A stretch of 64,000 nucleotides of DNA from Symsagittifera roscoffensis (lineage: Eukaryota > Xenacoelomorpha > Acoela > Convolutidae), in the NCBI RefSeq assembly GCF_963678635.1, contig NC_087063.1, positions 25,300,701 through 25,364,700 on the forward strand, given 5' to 3'. The position numbers were made by a program, and so were the translations under genes. Under the pieces are notes generated by a model, which worked only from the letters and a program-made list of their open reading frames with translations, was not told the origin of the DNA and ran no database searches. Below are positions 21,553 to 33,894 of the stretch, in pieces; position 1 is the stretch's first letter; each line of letters starts with the position of its first letter.

Positions 21553-24184
21553 ATGAAACTGAGAAGCGAGAAGAACCTCAATGGTGACGAAGGGCGAAGT
21601 GCTGAGGCCGGACCGGCGATCGAGACACCAACGGACCCCTTCGAGGAGGGGGAGCAAACGCTGACCCGACCCGACTACCACCATCACGCGGACCTTGAAG
21701 AACCAGGCGAGGACTTTGAATGGGAGGGAGTTGAAAGAACGGAGGAGGCCTCGGAGCGTTCCGAGGTGGAAGCGCGAGAAGAACTGTTGTTCAATAGAAC
21801 GTCCTAATCGGAGACTATGAGGAACAGGTGGAGAAAGGTACAATCCTCTCTAGTCAAACAGGGCAAGAATGCGATGATGTCGAGCATAAGCCCGAGGGAG
21901 GAGCAACCAAGTTCAAAAGCGAAAAGAAAATTCAAGACGATGTACGATGAACGCATGAGGTCGCTCCGAACTGATATATTGTCCTCTGGATATGACGGTC
22001 CGGGCTCGTGCACTCTGACATGGACTTCAAACCTAGCCCGAGACATGAGAAGAGCAAGAAAGCGTTGTCTGACTCGCCAACTAGACCAATGTCAGACGGG
22101 ATAACGATGGGAGCGTCGTCGACATACGACAGGCTGATGATGTCGATGGGCACTCAAAAGGGTGGTGCATCGTCGAGTACCAGGCTGCAACCTCCATTGA
22201 CGTCATCGTCTCTGGGTCTTACCCCAGTGCTGGGAACGGCTAGCGACTTGAGTGACATGTTTGCCGGTGTAATGACAAGCCTCGAAGAGCTGCGACCGGT
22301 GATGACTAAGAGAAAAGATCGATTTAAAGAGAGGGCTCAGCAAGGTCAAGAGAAGTTGCGAGATGAGCTAACGGATATTTGAAGTCACAAGCGAGAACCG
22401 ATCAGGCCCAATTGATTCGGACGCCGATCAAGGCTTAGCACAGAGCTTGGCTCGAGCAGCCAAGGAGTCAGAAGAAAGAGACATTAGAATGAGGAGAGAG
22501 ATCGGACGATTGTTGAACGATCATGACAATACCTATGCTCATACGATGACTAGCCTGGAGAAAAGGTTAGACGCCAAATCTGACGTGATGATGCGGAAGC
22601 TAGACGAGATTTTAAACGGTAGCAATCGGGAGAAGCGTCCTTCCCCGAGAGAGGACTCACGCCAAGCGACTGATGGAGACGAAGCACGCAGCTATTCCGC
22701 GGCCCAGCCGAGGTCAAAAACAAATTTCGAGTTTAATCACAGGGAGAGACCCAGGGCAGCCCCGTCGAGGCCGGGTTGGACAAACCCAGTCCCACCGGAG
22801 GCGAATGCCACCTCGGGGAAACGTTTGCCCACTATGCCACAAGTCAGATCAGTGCCAGACCTGGCTACCGTCTCGTAGGACACTACGATTTAAGCATCAA
22901 TATGTGAGCCCTTGAACGGATCTCTTGAAACGTTTATCACCAAACTCTCGAAGTCAACCGAGACAGGAGAGAAGTCAAGAAGGACATTTAAAAAGCCGAA
23001 GTCATACTGGGACGAATCAGATGGCTGCATCGATACCTGAATAGGGGTGAAGTTACATTTTGAGGAAGAGAATCTCTCCAAGAAACAGGAAAGCTGCGCA
23101 CTGACAAGCAACCTGGAGGGCACAGCCCTAAATTTTGTAATGGCTAAAAGGACTAATGAACGAGACAGCGCTCGCAAAATATTCGACATCGTGCTGAACC
23201 GCTTCGGTTCAGGTGTACTCGGGCATCGACTTTGGTGAAATTTGAGAAGAGGCGTCAAAGAGATGACGAATCCTAGACAAATTTTTGAATGAACTCAAGT
23301 TACTCAGAAGGAGAAGCAACCCTGATGAGAGGAGATCAGAGCGGAACTTGACCATTGCCTCTAAATTCATGAATGGAATAAAAAGTGACGAGCTAAAAAC
23401 CATGTTGGCCACACACTTCACCCTATCGCTGGATTATGTGCCCACGCCCGATGATTTGTCGCGTGAATAATTGCTCATAAAACCAAGAGCGCAAAATCGA
23501 TACAGCAATTACGGCAACTACAGTGGAACAAATACTGGCACGAATTCAATTTGGTATAGACCTCGTGACGACATGGATAAGAGAAGGCCATGTGCGAATT
23601 TGGGTTCGAAGGACCACCAAGTTTCAGCCTGTTCTACTTACAAACAAAATATGAAGGCGATAGCCTACTTTCATGTTGAAGTTGATGCAACCGACGAGGA
23701 TCATGAAGAGTATGTTAGAGGGCTCAATATGAAATATGGACCGAGGTGCTTCTTCTGTAATTTGGATTGTCAAATCGGATTGCACTCAATTCTGAGATGC
23801 AGTAGCGGACGCGAAGCATCCCCTCCATGAAGAGGCGCTTTCGGGTGTCAAGGCTAGTCGAGCCCGCCGAGCCCGATGAATGAGGCCGAATCGCGGAAGA
23901 AAGAAGTGACAACAAGCACTTTCACAACCAAGAAGGTGAAGACCTTGCCTGATGAGGCGATAGCCTCGAGCCTGGTGGCAGAATCAGCCGGAGCGCTCAA
24001 AGTGGATTATGGCCTAGCGGCACGGACCGCGTTACAGAATCTTCAGCAAGAATTGGCCACCAAAGAGGTTGAACTGTGGGTAGGGTGGGAGTTAGAAAAC
24101 ACAGAGCTGCGCGAGAAACTTGACGCTCTAGGAAAAACGACGAAAGAAGAAGACAACCAGGAACCTAGAAAGCAGGGTCTATAG
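21553..24184 (+). pseudogene. Decayed gag of element 2
   Basis: The likely start is ATG at 21553 (MKLRSE, similar in character to MVETRS of element 3). Open pieces in different frames (21544-21807, 21817-22382, 22447-22878, 23047-23830, 23876-24184) follow the element 3 Gag. A charged helical region near 22450-22620 corresponds to its coiled coil. The capsid-like region lies at 22910-23470. Both zinc knuckles near 23590 and 23750 are damaged: the first lacks its second Cys and the second lacks the His spacing. Many stops; not functional. Confidence 0.7.
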
Positions 24185-26215
24185 TTGAATGTCATCTCGG
24201 GAAAGACCTTCGGCATGACAAGAGAGGGGACGGAAGTAATGTCGATTATATCGGTCGCGGGCCATCAATTAGTGAAGAACTTGAGCTGGCCGTCCGAGAT
24301 CACGTCAGTACACCTGGATTTCTACGCGGACTACCTTAGACAGAAAGACTGGATTCGAGGGCAGTGAGAGCATTACTCACAACAGGTGGACCGAGGCTAA
24401 TGAAAGTAGATGGACACTACATTGAAGTGTTTGACCCACACCCAATTCTCATGAACGTGGACGGCATAAACATTTACACTAAAGCTCACGTGATTGACGC
24501 AAGTGACCAGGTAGGCCGGATCTACATCGGTCGAGAAGAGCTTAAGGTCCGACGAATCGGACACAACGCATGTACTAGATGTGCAGGGTAGACAACTCTC
24601 CGTGAAAGGACTATTAGACACCGGAGTAGTGGTCAGTGTCATGCCAGTGAGCACTTGGGCCGACATGGGTTTTGATAGGTCGGATCTGATTCCGACTAAC
24701 ATCAGACTGGCAGCGGCTAATCAGGGTGACCGGAAAGACCCCTATCATCTCGTTGCAGCTAGGAGGGAGACATCGCTGGATGAGTTTCCTGGTCGTCGAG
24801 AATCTTGATGAGTCCGACCAGTTCATCCTAGGACGGGATTTTGTGAGCAATTTCGGTGTCACCATTGACCTCAACGACGGGTTGATAAGTTTCAAGGACC
24901 CTGAGAAAAAGTATGAAAAAAAAACAATTAATAAAATCCTGAATAATTAAGCAAAAGTGCCAATTTTCCTAGATAGGAAGGTTAGGTTAAAACTACATCA
25001 GGCTGTAATAGCGACATTTAGGATGAGTAATCTGACTGAACTTAGTAACAACAGACAGATGTGTCTGATTCCAAATCCAAACAGTAAAAGCTCAGCTATT
25101 TTAGGAAGAAGCTTCTCACTCACTAAGAGCGGACTGTGTGTGAGTGATTTGTTGAACACAGAGGCAACAACGGTGACGATACAAAGAGGCTAGAAACTTG
25201 GCTACGCATTGCCACTGAGCACAGAGTATCGGAATGTGCAGAACTTCAAGAAACTGAATGCCTTTTAAAAAGTAGTTTTCAATGAAATCAGAGAGAGACG
25301 ATTAGCTGTCTAGTTGCTCATATTTTCCTGAGAGACCAACAGAAACAGAATTAGCATCGAACAAACCGGTCCTACCTGAGATAGAGCAATTGAAAGACAA
25401 ATTAACAGATAAGGAGTTAGACTTGCTCATAGCTGTGTTAAATCGGAATGCAGATGTTTTTTCAAAGCACAAAGCTGATATAGGCTGCTGCACTTTTGTA
25501 GAATATGAGATCAAAATAGAAGAGGGCTCGGTACCTCACAGGGAAAGGGCAAGGAGAATGACACCACATATGTCAGTAGCATGCAGAAAAGAAATCAAAT
25601 TGTTAATGGAGTTTGACATGATCGAACCTTCGAAGTCCCCGTGGGCTTGCGGCGTGGTCATGGCGAAAAAAAAGGGGGCAACTTAGGTTTTGTTGCGATT
25701 TCCGGTACTTGAATGCAGTAACGATAAAGGACGCATACCCGATTCCCCGCATCGACGAGAGCCTCTCCAAGTTAGTATATGCAAAATTCTTCAGGACGTT
25801 GGATTTGTTGGGCTCTGCGTTCTGGCAGGTGCTCCTCAGAAAACAAGATCGAGAAAAGATATACTCTGCGTGCGAGCTGAGGATGTACCAGTGGAAAAGA
25901 ATGCCGTTTGGACTATGTAATGCGACGGCCACGTTCCAACGATTAATGGCTTAGTCACTCACGAATGTGACAAAAAAGTATGGCAAGCTCATAATTTGTT
26001 ACGTTGATGACGTGGTCATCGCGACACCAACGCTGATGGACCATATAAGGAGACTAGACGAGGTCTTTTGTTGCATGAATCAAGCTGGTCTGAAGTGCAA
26101 ACCTTCAAAGTGCAAATCCTGAGAGACTCAATCAAGTATCTGGGTCGCCTTGTAGATAAACACGGGGTCAGATCGGACCCCGAAGCGGTTGAAGCGGTGC
26201 TGACATAGAAAGCTC
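24185..26215 (+). pseudogene. Decayed protease and reverse transcriptase of element 2
   Basis: Aspartic protease: LLDTG at about 24610-24624, with the flap-like FILGRDF near 24825. Reverse transcriptase: PYPIPRIDE-like block near 25735 after a frameshift, MPFGLCNATATFQ near 25900, and YVDD at 26000-26011. Several stops and frameshifts break it. Homology to element 3 stops shortly after the EAVEAVLT block near 26205, and resumes about 460 codons later in Pol, so the RNase H region has been deleted. Confidence 0.75.
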
Positions 26216-27403
26216 GTCATGGGGAAGCTCCGTGACTTGCTAGATAGAGATGTCGATATGCATGATCATGAGTGGATGGAGACCATGCAGCGATTGACCA
26301 TCACTGAAAGAACGGAGAAAAGGCCGGTGACCATCCGGACTGCCGGTCGATAGTGAACCAGCTAGTGAACTCGATGCCGATATCTTGTTGAGGACTTCGT
26401 ACACGGAACATAGGGAAGCAACCCATGTCCAAAGCACTGAGGAAGTCCGGGTCAAGACAAAATCAAGACGAGAAAAGTTCAGTTCACAGAGGCAAAAGAA
26501 GAGTACGAGCCTTGTTCGGACTGTTCATCTGGGAACGAGACATTGTCCGGGGAGTCATGTGCTTTCGTTCCCATGTCAAAACAACCGAGGGACAGAATTT
26601 TGTCCAGGAGTCGAGAACTATCAGAGAATCACAGGCAAGTTGGCATATAAGGATTTGGAATCCATCAGCTCGAGTAATGACTCTAGGACTCAGTCCTGGG
26701 AAAATACGTCGAAAACTACTTCCAATTCTGACGTTTTGGATTGCGATTCTTTCTTTGCTAGTAGAATGGAAGCAGCCTGGGCTGGATAGAGAAATGCATC
26801 ACGACCCAGACCGAGACCGATATAGCTCCGACCAGGAGGGCACAGTAATTGATAATGGCGCAGACGAGCTTGAATTAATAGCAGTGTCGAAACGTCCGAA
26901 TAGGTTACTTTCGCATGCTACGGTCTTCCGTACCAATCTGGAGCCATCAGTGCGAGAGGCGACACCTTTGAAAAAGGTTTGGTGTGTCAAGTTGAAGGAC
27001 AATTCCCATGCACCGGAGATAATTAGCGGGCAACTAAACGTGATAAAGACATATCTAAAAGCCAGGTACCGACTGTCGGACCTCTTAAGGGCTCAGCGAA
27101 ATGACAAAATGACGAGTAACCTAAAGAGATGGATCGAAAACGGAGCACCTGACAAAGGTGATTTAGAAGAAGACAGCTACAAGATCCTAAAGCAATTTTA
27201 TTTAAAGAGAAAGGGCTTGTTGTGCTTGAATAAAGACAGGATCGTGGCCTGTAAACCCAAGGAAGAGGACAAAGTCCTTTACAAATATAATTCTTTAGTG
27301 TTACCGCAGTTGTATCAGACCGAATTGCTCTTTCGTTCACATGATCCGATGGGCCATCAAGGCGTGGACAAAGTGTACGACAGGATACAGAAACGATTCG
27401 ACT
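26216..27403 (+). pseudogene. Decayed pol linker and integrase zinc-binding region, element 2
   Basis: Starts inside the acidic linker that in element 3 separates RNase H from integrase, including one copy of TGTCCGGGGAG (26544-26554). From 26797 it follows element 3 closely (KTYLKARYRLSDLLRAQRN, KRWIENGAPDKGDLEED) up to the integrase His-His block HDPMGHQG near 27340. The paired Cys of the HHCC module are missing, because the integrase core has been deleted at 27404. Confidence 0.7.
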
Positions 27404-27720
27404 GATTATGTCCTGGTGTGATTGAAAGATTATGTCCTGGTGTTCCAGGAAGTAGTTCCACCAAAGAGAACCACAAAATTATTGAAAAAATGGCGTGGTC
27501 CATTCCAAACAATTGAAGTACACCAAGGAGGTCGTTTTTATCGATTCAGCACCGGACGAGCGGCTCATTACGAAAACATCAAGCCACACAATGCCTCATC
27601 AGAAGACTGGTGTATTCCAGCTGACATGCATGTTGAATGAAAAGGGCACTCGCGACACAAACGACGGGAAAGAGGTGGTAGATAATTGCGATCTGCCACT
27701 GGACCTGGTGTTAACCGAGT
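27404..27720 (+). pseudogene. Integrase C-terminal remnant, element 2
   Basis: After a 24-bp tandem repeat (GATTATGTCCTGGTGT at 27404 and 27428) the sequence continues with the integrase C-terminal module: KKWRGPF, EVHQGGRFYR and AHYENIKPH, matching 41030-41210 of element 3. All of the catalytic core, with its D, D and E residues, is absent. Confidence 0.7.
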
Positions 27721-28117
27721 GAGTGGAGGTGGACGACAAAACTCTTCCATATGTCGAAGAGGACTGGGACTGCCCAGATCAAATTGAAGGAGTACAGCCT
27801 GGCATTCTTTTCGCCATGGAAACACGCCGGAGCAAAAGAGGGAAAAGCAAGAAGAAGTACAACCCGTATGGCGAGGATTTTGTCATAGACAGGATAGTGT
27901 TGAGCGACATGATGGACTCGCTAGTGGGACTGGACGAAGTGGTGGTGCCACATAAGATCGACCTAGTCAACGACACAGAACAGGATTGGGTCGACGATTG
28001 CTTTGAACCGGAAGTGAAATTCAAACCGGAGACCGAGCAGATGCATGAGCAAGAACTGACAAATCTGCGAGTGCTCGCATGGCTCCATGATCTGCCAGCA
28101 GCCCAAAAGAGACCATC
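27721..28117 (+). pseudogene. Pol C-terminal acidic extension, element 2
   Basis: About 130 codons matching the tail of pol in element 3 (KKYNPYGEDFVIDRI, EPEVKF). It has no stop at the place where element 3 has an amber. Near 28110 a one-base shift moves the frame into the macrodomain piece; the flanking residues of both frames match element 3, which shows the two were one reading frame. Confidence 0.65.
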
Positions 28118-28864
28118 TTGACGATTCAAGGGGTCGACCAAAACAGCATCAAATACATCAGTCACGACAATACTGAGTCCACCTGGGTCGCTCCAGATGG
28201 TTTTTTACGTGTTCCAGAATCCAATCTCGATTTGCTCAATTTTGGGCAATCGGCGGGGACGTTGATGGATATTGTTGGACTCACCCACACCAAAAATCTG
28301 ATGGTTGAAAATTTAAAACCGGAGAGCTGGAAACGGAGGGCGAAAATGCTGAAAAAACCACCTTTTGGACAAGTTTTTGAATCCTATTTTAATCTACCAA
28401 ACCACTATTCAAACAATGTTGTCGTCACGGACAGCAATTTCATACTCACGGAACGAACGTGCGCTATAGCGATAACTGCGGATGAAAGCTTTAAGACAGC
28501 ACTAGCGGCCGACTTTAAGAGAGAGTATAAGAATATCGAGTTTTTGTGGAAACAGAGGCTTGGTGTGGGAGGGATGATAGCGCTGCCCCCTGTCGCATCA
28601 CATATACCAGGGAAATATTTGTGTTTTCTTGTACCTGAGGCCACTGACAAGCAACATGTAAATCCCGAAAACTTGGGGCTGGCCTTAACTCGACTTAGGG
28701 ATTTCCTGGTTGAGAGAGGAGTGACCTCTCTCTTTTTACCAGTTTATGATCCCAATAGAGGAAAACTGCATCCGAGAGAGTTGTACGCCCTCGTACATGT
28801 AATATTTTCAGAGACAGACATAGAAGTCTTCATACATAAAAAATATTATCTGAGCATATGCTAG
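28118..28864 (+). CDS. TARG1/OARD1-like macrodomain piece, element 2
   Basis: 248 codons, uninterrupted although most of pol around it is broken. It aligns with the macrodomain of element 3 nearly end to end. Visible features: buried strand CAIAIT, helix TALAADFKREYKN, strand KYLCFLV, the ENLxxxLTRLRDFL helix, LPVYDPNRGKLHPREL and the final IEVFIHKKYY strand. The glycine loop that classical macrodomains use for ADP-ribose phosphates is replaced by FKTALA, as in element 3, so this is a family feature. Its start is uncertain: the frame is a continuation of pol after a frameshift, so the protein may no longer be made. Confidence 0.6.
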   Translation: MTIQGVDQNSIKYISHDNTESTWVAPDGFLRVPESNLDLLNFGQSAGTLMDIVGLTHTKNLMVENLKPESWKRRAKMLKKPPFGQVFESYFNLPNHYSNNVVVTDSNFILTERTCAIAITADESFKTALAADFKREYKNIEFLWKQRLGVGGMIALPPVASHIPGKYLCFLVPEATDKQHVNPENLGLALTRLRDFLVERGVTSLFLPVYDPNRGKLHPRELYALVHVIFSETDIEVFIHKKYYLSIC

Positions 28865-29312
28865 AGCCATATTAGGTGTTAAGCAGTCTTTGTTAGGTTT
28901 GCTTTTTAGGCACTAGGATTAGGTTTTGGGTTAACTATTAGGGATTAGATTGTTATGTGAAAGTGTTAATGTGTGGTATTTGTATATTATGTTATTGTTA
29001 GATTATGTTTAATGTGATGTTTATGTCATGGAAGCCTGGAACACTCCGGGTACGAAAAGTGACGGCGCTCAGTTGTGTTTTCTTGAAAAAAATGTAGGTG
29101 GACGATCCACCGAGATGCTAGCTTTTAAATTAAGAACAAAAGAGAGTTTCAATGGATTGTTTTTAAAAGATGTGAATGATGTTTTATCCCAGAAAAAGAA
29201 CAGCTTGGAATGATGGTTCTAAGTCGTGACTTGTTTTTTAGATCTTGATTGATTCTACTTTTTTATTGACCTTGAATAACCAGAAGAGTGCGACAAGACA
29301 TACACGAAGAAA
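28865..29312 (+). other. Inter-ORF region of element 2
   Basis: Non-coding stretch between the macrodomain stop and the ORF3 start at about 29313. It is T- and G-rich. From about 29091 it belongs to a tandem duplication described separately. Element 3 has a 395-bp gap at the same place, so ORF3 is probably translated from a separate, perhaps spliced, RNA. Confidence 0.45.
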
Positions 29313-30330
29313 GATGAGTGACACGAACGACTTGATGGATTTTATCTCCGCAATCTAGGGACGACTCTAGACGAGATATACTGACGCCTGGTGGACTGCA
29401 ATTTTGCACTAGAAGACCCGGAGTTGGCGATGTTCACCGTCGCACTCTTGAATGCAATGGTAAGAGAAGGCCGTGGCGGCCACACCGTGGAAGTGGTCTT
29501 AATGTTGGCCTACGGCGAGTCCGGCACCGCCGAGAGAGGCCAAAACCGACTGATGAGATAGCGGCGAGGAGAAATGTCTGGCCATGATTTGGCTCGTGAG
29601 CCGGGACTAGGTGAGCAGAGGGATCACCGGCTAGGTGAGATGCCCTCACCTGTTCGATCAGTGCAGCCTCTTATCGGAGCGAAACGATCACGTGATGGGC
29701 CGGGCTCGTCACGCTAGACGATCCACCTTGGTGCTAGCTTTTAAATCAAGAACAAAAGAGAGTTCCAATAGACTCTTTTTAAAAGATGTGAATGATGTTT
29801 TATCTCAGAAAAGGAACGACTTCGAATGATGGTTCTGAGTCGTGGTTTCTTTTTCAGATCTTGATTGATCCCACTTTGTTTATTGACTTTGAACAATAGG
29901 AAGAGTATGACAAGACATACACGAAGAAAGATGAGTGACAGATTGATTTGATAGATTTCATCTCAGCGAGTCTAGGAACGACCTCTGGATGAGATATACC
30001 AGCGATTGATTGACTGCAACTTTGCGCAAGAGGACCCGTAGCTGACAATGTTAACCGTCGCACTCCTCAATGCGTTAGGACGAGAGGGTCGTAGGGATCG
30101 TCCCACGGAAGTAGTCTTAATGTTGGCCTACGGGACCGCCGAGAGAGGCCGAAAACGAGTGAAGATGGACACGGAGATTGCTCGGCATCGGTTGGGGGAG
30201 AAAAGAAAACCTGATACCACATATGTTACTAGCAGGCTTGACCTCAACGGCCTCGAAATCTAAGAAGAATTCACGAACGTTGGCGGATACGAAGCTTGAA
30301 ATGGAAGTCATTAGCCAGAGTGGATCCGGT
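29091..30330 (+). repeat. 616-bp tandem duplication across the ORF3 start
   Basis: GACGATCCACC starts similar blocks near 29101 and 29717, and similarity runs on for about 600 bp through the ATGAGTGAC start and the early ORF3 region. The two copies have diverged and both contain stops, so the duplication is old. Confidence 0.65.
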
Positions 30331-33121
30331 GGGCTTGATGACTGTAAGCCCTCGCAAACAAACCTGGCACGGATGAAGCAGGAGGGACGAATCGGCGTGG
30401 TCGAGTACAGTCGGATCACAATACCCGACTCAGTCAACATGGGAAAACTCAAATCTGAAACGAAAAGAGTACGGCACTGTGATTTCCTCGGAGGCGAACG
30501 AAATCGGCTTGGGGCAGTTGTTAAAAATCTCTTGGAGGGCGGCACTCCAGAGATACTTTGATGAAACGATGCATGCGCCTGTTACAGTGGCAGCATACCA
30601 AGCCTACCCATGTACGAGGACTGACTTGCAAATGCGATGGGCTTGGTACCTGGTGGGATTCAAAAGGTCAGAATATGAATCTAGTAATGATTCGAAATCG
30701 AAGGAGCAGGAGCTGGAACTGATGGAAGCCCTGCGCGCGTTGATTTGTAGAGATGACTCTGCGATAGCCTGGGCTAAGCGCAAAGATGCCCTTTGTTTTC
30801 TTAGATTTGTGGTGGATCGTATCCACACTCCTGTATTAGAGTAATTTATAAAAACCATTCGGCAAGGGGGAGTTGATTGTGAACGAATTTCTCTGAGGGT
30901 CTTGTGGAGTTATATCAGGACATGCCGCTGCTGATACCGACTAAGGAGTCTAACGATATAGAGAGCTATCGCAGGCTAGAGGAGGTGAGGAGATACTCCA
31001 ACAAGGAACTGAAGGTGAGTCGTGAATCCATTGAAACAGTCAGAGATTCCAAAGATTATGCAAACTTGGCTAAGCTGAAGTCATTTCAAAACGTATCCGG
31101 CATACCAGGAATAGCTTACAACCCCTTTGTGGATTAGGAGGCCAGGGAAGCTTATTTTGACTACGAACAGGTCAGAATCCTTGATTTCTGGGTCGAGAGA
31201 GTCAAAGAAACCGGCCTGTTAATGGCAGAACAACCCAAACTGGGAATCGTTTTAGAGGAACGAGTGGTTGAACCCTCGGTTCCCGAGCTGAAGGGGCAAG
31301 TGAGCTTTGAATGTGGTTCATGGGACGGTCCTTTGAAGACCAGTTTAGTAACCATGTGGGAGCTCATGAATCCTTCATGGTGCGCACATCCGAAAGCCGG
31401 TTTGATCTGGGATATGACGGCAGATGTCGCATTGGATTTTGATGATGACTCGAATCTGCATGATTTGGCCGTGATACACCATCTAATGGCCATGAAAGTA
31501 GCAAAGAAGAACGGCAAACCAGCCACGGAATTGTCCGAGGGAGGTTGTCCAAATAATTTGTTGAAATAGGGCGCTTGTCTAGCTTTCAGTTGTGGGATGG
31601 AAGGACACGTATGTGGTACAGGCCATTGCCTAAATACGCTGAGTGAACAACATAGCCAACTAGCTAAATTGTATGGAAGTCTAAGCATGTCGGACAAGAT
31701 TGAAATGGAATTGATTGTGGACTGTCATGGAGTAACGGAAGTAAACTTGATTACAGCTCTGGGATTTTGCAGCATGACCAGCTCGATCGAGTCGTTTGAA
31801 CGCCTGGAGCGTGCCCATGGACTGGTTACGTCCTTGAATGTGGAACTGTTCCCCGGAGCGTTGCAAACGGAGCAGAAAATTGGTGGTTGGCGAGAAGCTT
31901 GGGAAAATGAAATGAATCTGAAGGACAGACAAGCTTATCATAAGCCTACTGGCTCGAAGTATCTGGTAAATTCGAGCTCCGCGCCATATTGCAGTAGTAA
32001 ATACCCTATGCACATGGTGGTGATGAATGCGAGGACGCAGTAGGTGTTGGTTGACCAATTCTTCTCCGTTCCAAAATGCGTGAGGTTGGCCAGAATGTGG
32101 GAGAAATCGTATCACTTACTGAGGAAGATCATTCGGGCCGTCCCGAAGAGATCTGAAGGCGAGTTGCAGGACCTAGTGGGTGAGAATTTCATGAGGTTGA
32201 GTGAGGGTTATGTGAGTGAACTCCAGAAGAGTAAGGCGAGTGGAGTGTTACACACAGAATTCCCCACCATTGATGAAAAAGACGACGTACATTGAATTAT
32301 AACAGAAGTTTATAACCGTTACTAGGAGCTTCAGGGTACCGGACCCGAAGGAATATCTTAATGATCCATGGGGAGTATCCTTGTCACTGCTTTGCGCAGA
32401 CGTTATGGTACCCCAAGCACGGGAACACGGTGTTAGTATGGGATGTGGAGGAGTTGTACTCCACGGGGTTGCCAGACCAAAACCAGCCAGTGTCAATTGT
32501 GGTAGTTAGTGCCATGCTGGCGGTGAGATAGTTAGAAGCCAACGCGGGAACGAGCGAGCAGGAAACGACGATGCCGACGCCTGAGCAACTGAGTAGCGTG
32601 AAAAGTAACCACAGTTTGGATCTTTTCAGAACCACCTGCAGGGATCTGAGGATACCCAAAGCCATTGAAATATTATGGTCGAGGCAGAACTTGATGCCTT
32701 GGATCCGGGCAGTTATGACGTCATGGATGTATGAACGCGCGAAGCGTCATATGTCCAAAAACACGGAAGTCTACAACCCTTCCAGCTAGATATAGGACCG
32801 GGAGCCTATAAGATAGTATTCCTGACGCACAAGAACGCCGTCAGCACTGCGGTGAAGCGATTAGCGGGAACGCCTTGTGCTACTGATCAAGAAAAGAAAG
32901 AGGTCTTACAAGCTGGCCTAGAACGGAATGTGAGCCTGTGCCTGCATAACAGCTTTTGAAGGAGCCGGGAGCAGAAAGTGAACGTAGTTTTACTGCCTTG
33001 TTGCAAACCGATGTTGCTGGAGCAGGAAAGCTGGTGCACGGCACGCAACTCTGTTGACATATTGCAGAAAGTCTTGGAGGATAGTGAAGCAGGAGAGCAG
33101 GAGCAAGAGACAATGGAATGA
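29313..33121 (+). pseudogene. Decayed ORF3 of element 2
   Basis: The start is ATG at 29313 or its duplicate near 29930; the early block (NFALEDPEL, PTEVVLMLAYG) matches the N-terminus of ORF3 in element 3. Near 30260 it jumps to the part found at about 5720 in element 1, so roughly 5.3 kb including the SGNH-like domain is missing. The rest (30479-33121) follows element 1 to the end, with stops at about 30841, 31136, 31567, 32041 and 32293. It is old but covers the C-terminal half well. Confidence 0.7.
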
Positions 33122-33133
33122 GGGATGGAAATG

Positions 33134-33172
<39 letters not shown>

Positions 33173-33894
33173 TTAATTGTCATTGTGCCCTAAAACTTGT
33201 ACCAATCAATTAAGCTTGATTATTGAAACTTTTAAACTTTTTGTTTGGTTGTAGTTTGGTTAAACCAGGCGTTAAGAATAGTTTAATTATCGCAATTGTT
33301 GAATAACAAGGAACATTTCAGTTGATGCTATTTAAATATATATATACATATATAGAGCATAGGTGAGTATATTTAACTAATCAAACCCGACTGAAGTTTT
33401 TAACCTGTGTGAGACACGTGTCCACTGTGTGGCGACCTGGTAGGGTTTGAGTACACTTGCTCGAAGAGGGTGAGTACCTCCTTACCTTTCCTAGCCACAG
33501 AGTTTCTTAGTTTTAATATTGAGGGCAAACGCATAAATGAATGATTATACTTGGTGAGTGACATTCAATTAATTTTAACGGGTGCGTGGCCGTGCCACGT
33601 CCCAACTTTTTAATCAGCAAGAGCGAGAAGAAATTATATGGAGAGATGATGTAGGTAGTCAGAAAAAAAAATTTGTCTAGGACACTCCTCATAGTGCAAA
33701 TTTTGTGAAAATGTTGAGAGGCAGTGAAATGTAGTACGATGCCATTTATGACACGCAGTGAGTTGAGTTGGAGTAAATAATTTTCATTTTCTAATTCGGT
33801 TTGTAAAAATATTATAGAGAACTGGAACACTACTTGACAATAACCCGGAGTTATGCGATTAATGGGGACATTGAAGGGGACTATCCGGGGAGTA
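33122..33894 (+). other. 3' untranslated region and polypurine tract, element 2
   Basis: Begins with a (GA)n microsatellite (33139-33170), then AT-rich sequence with a (TA)n tract near 33337. It ends in TCCGGGGAGTA (33884-33894), the polypurine tract. This differs at only one or two bases from that of element 3. Confidence 0.65.
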
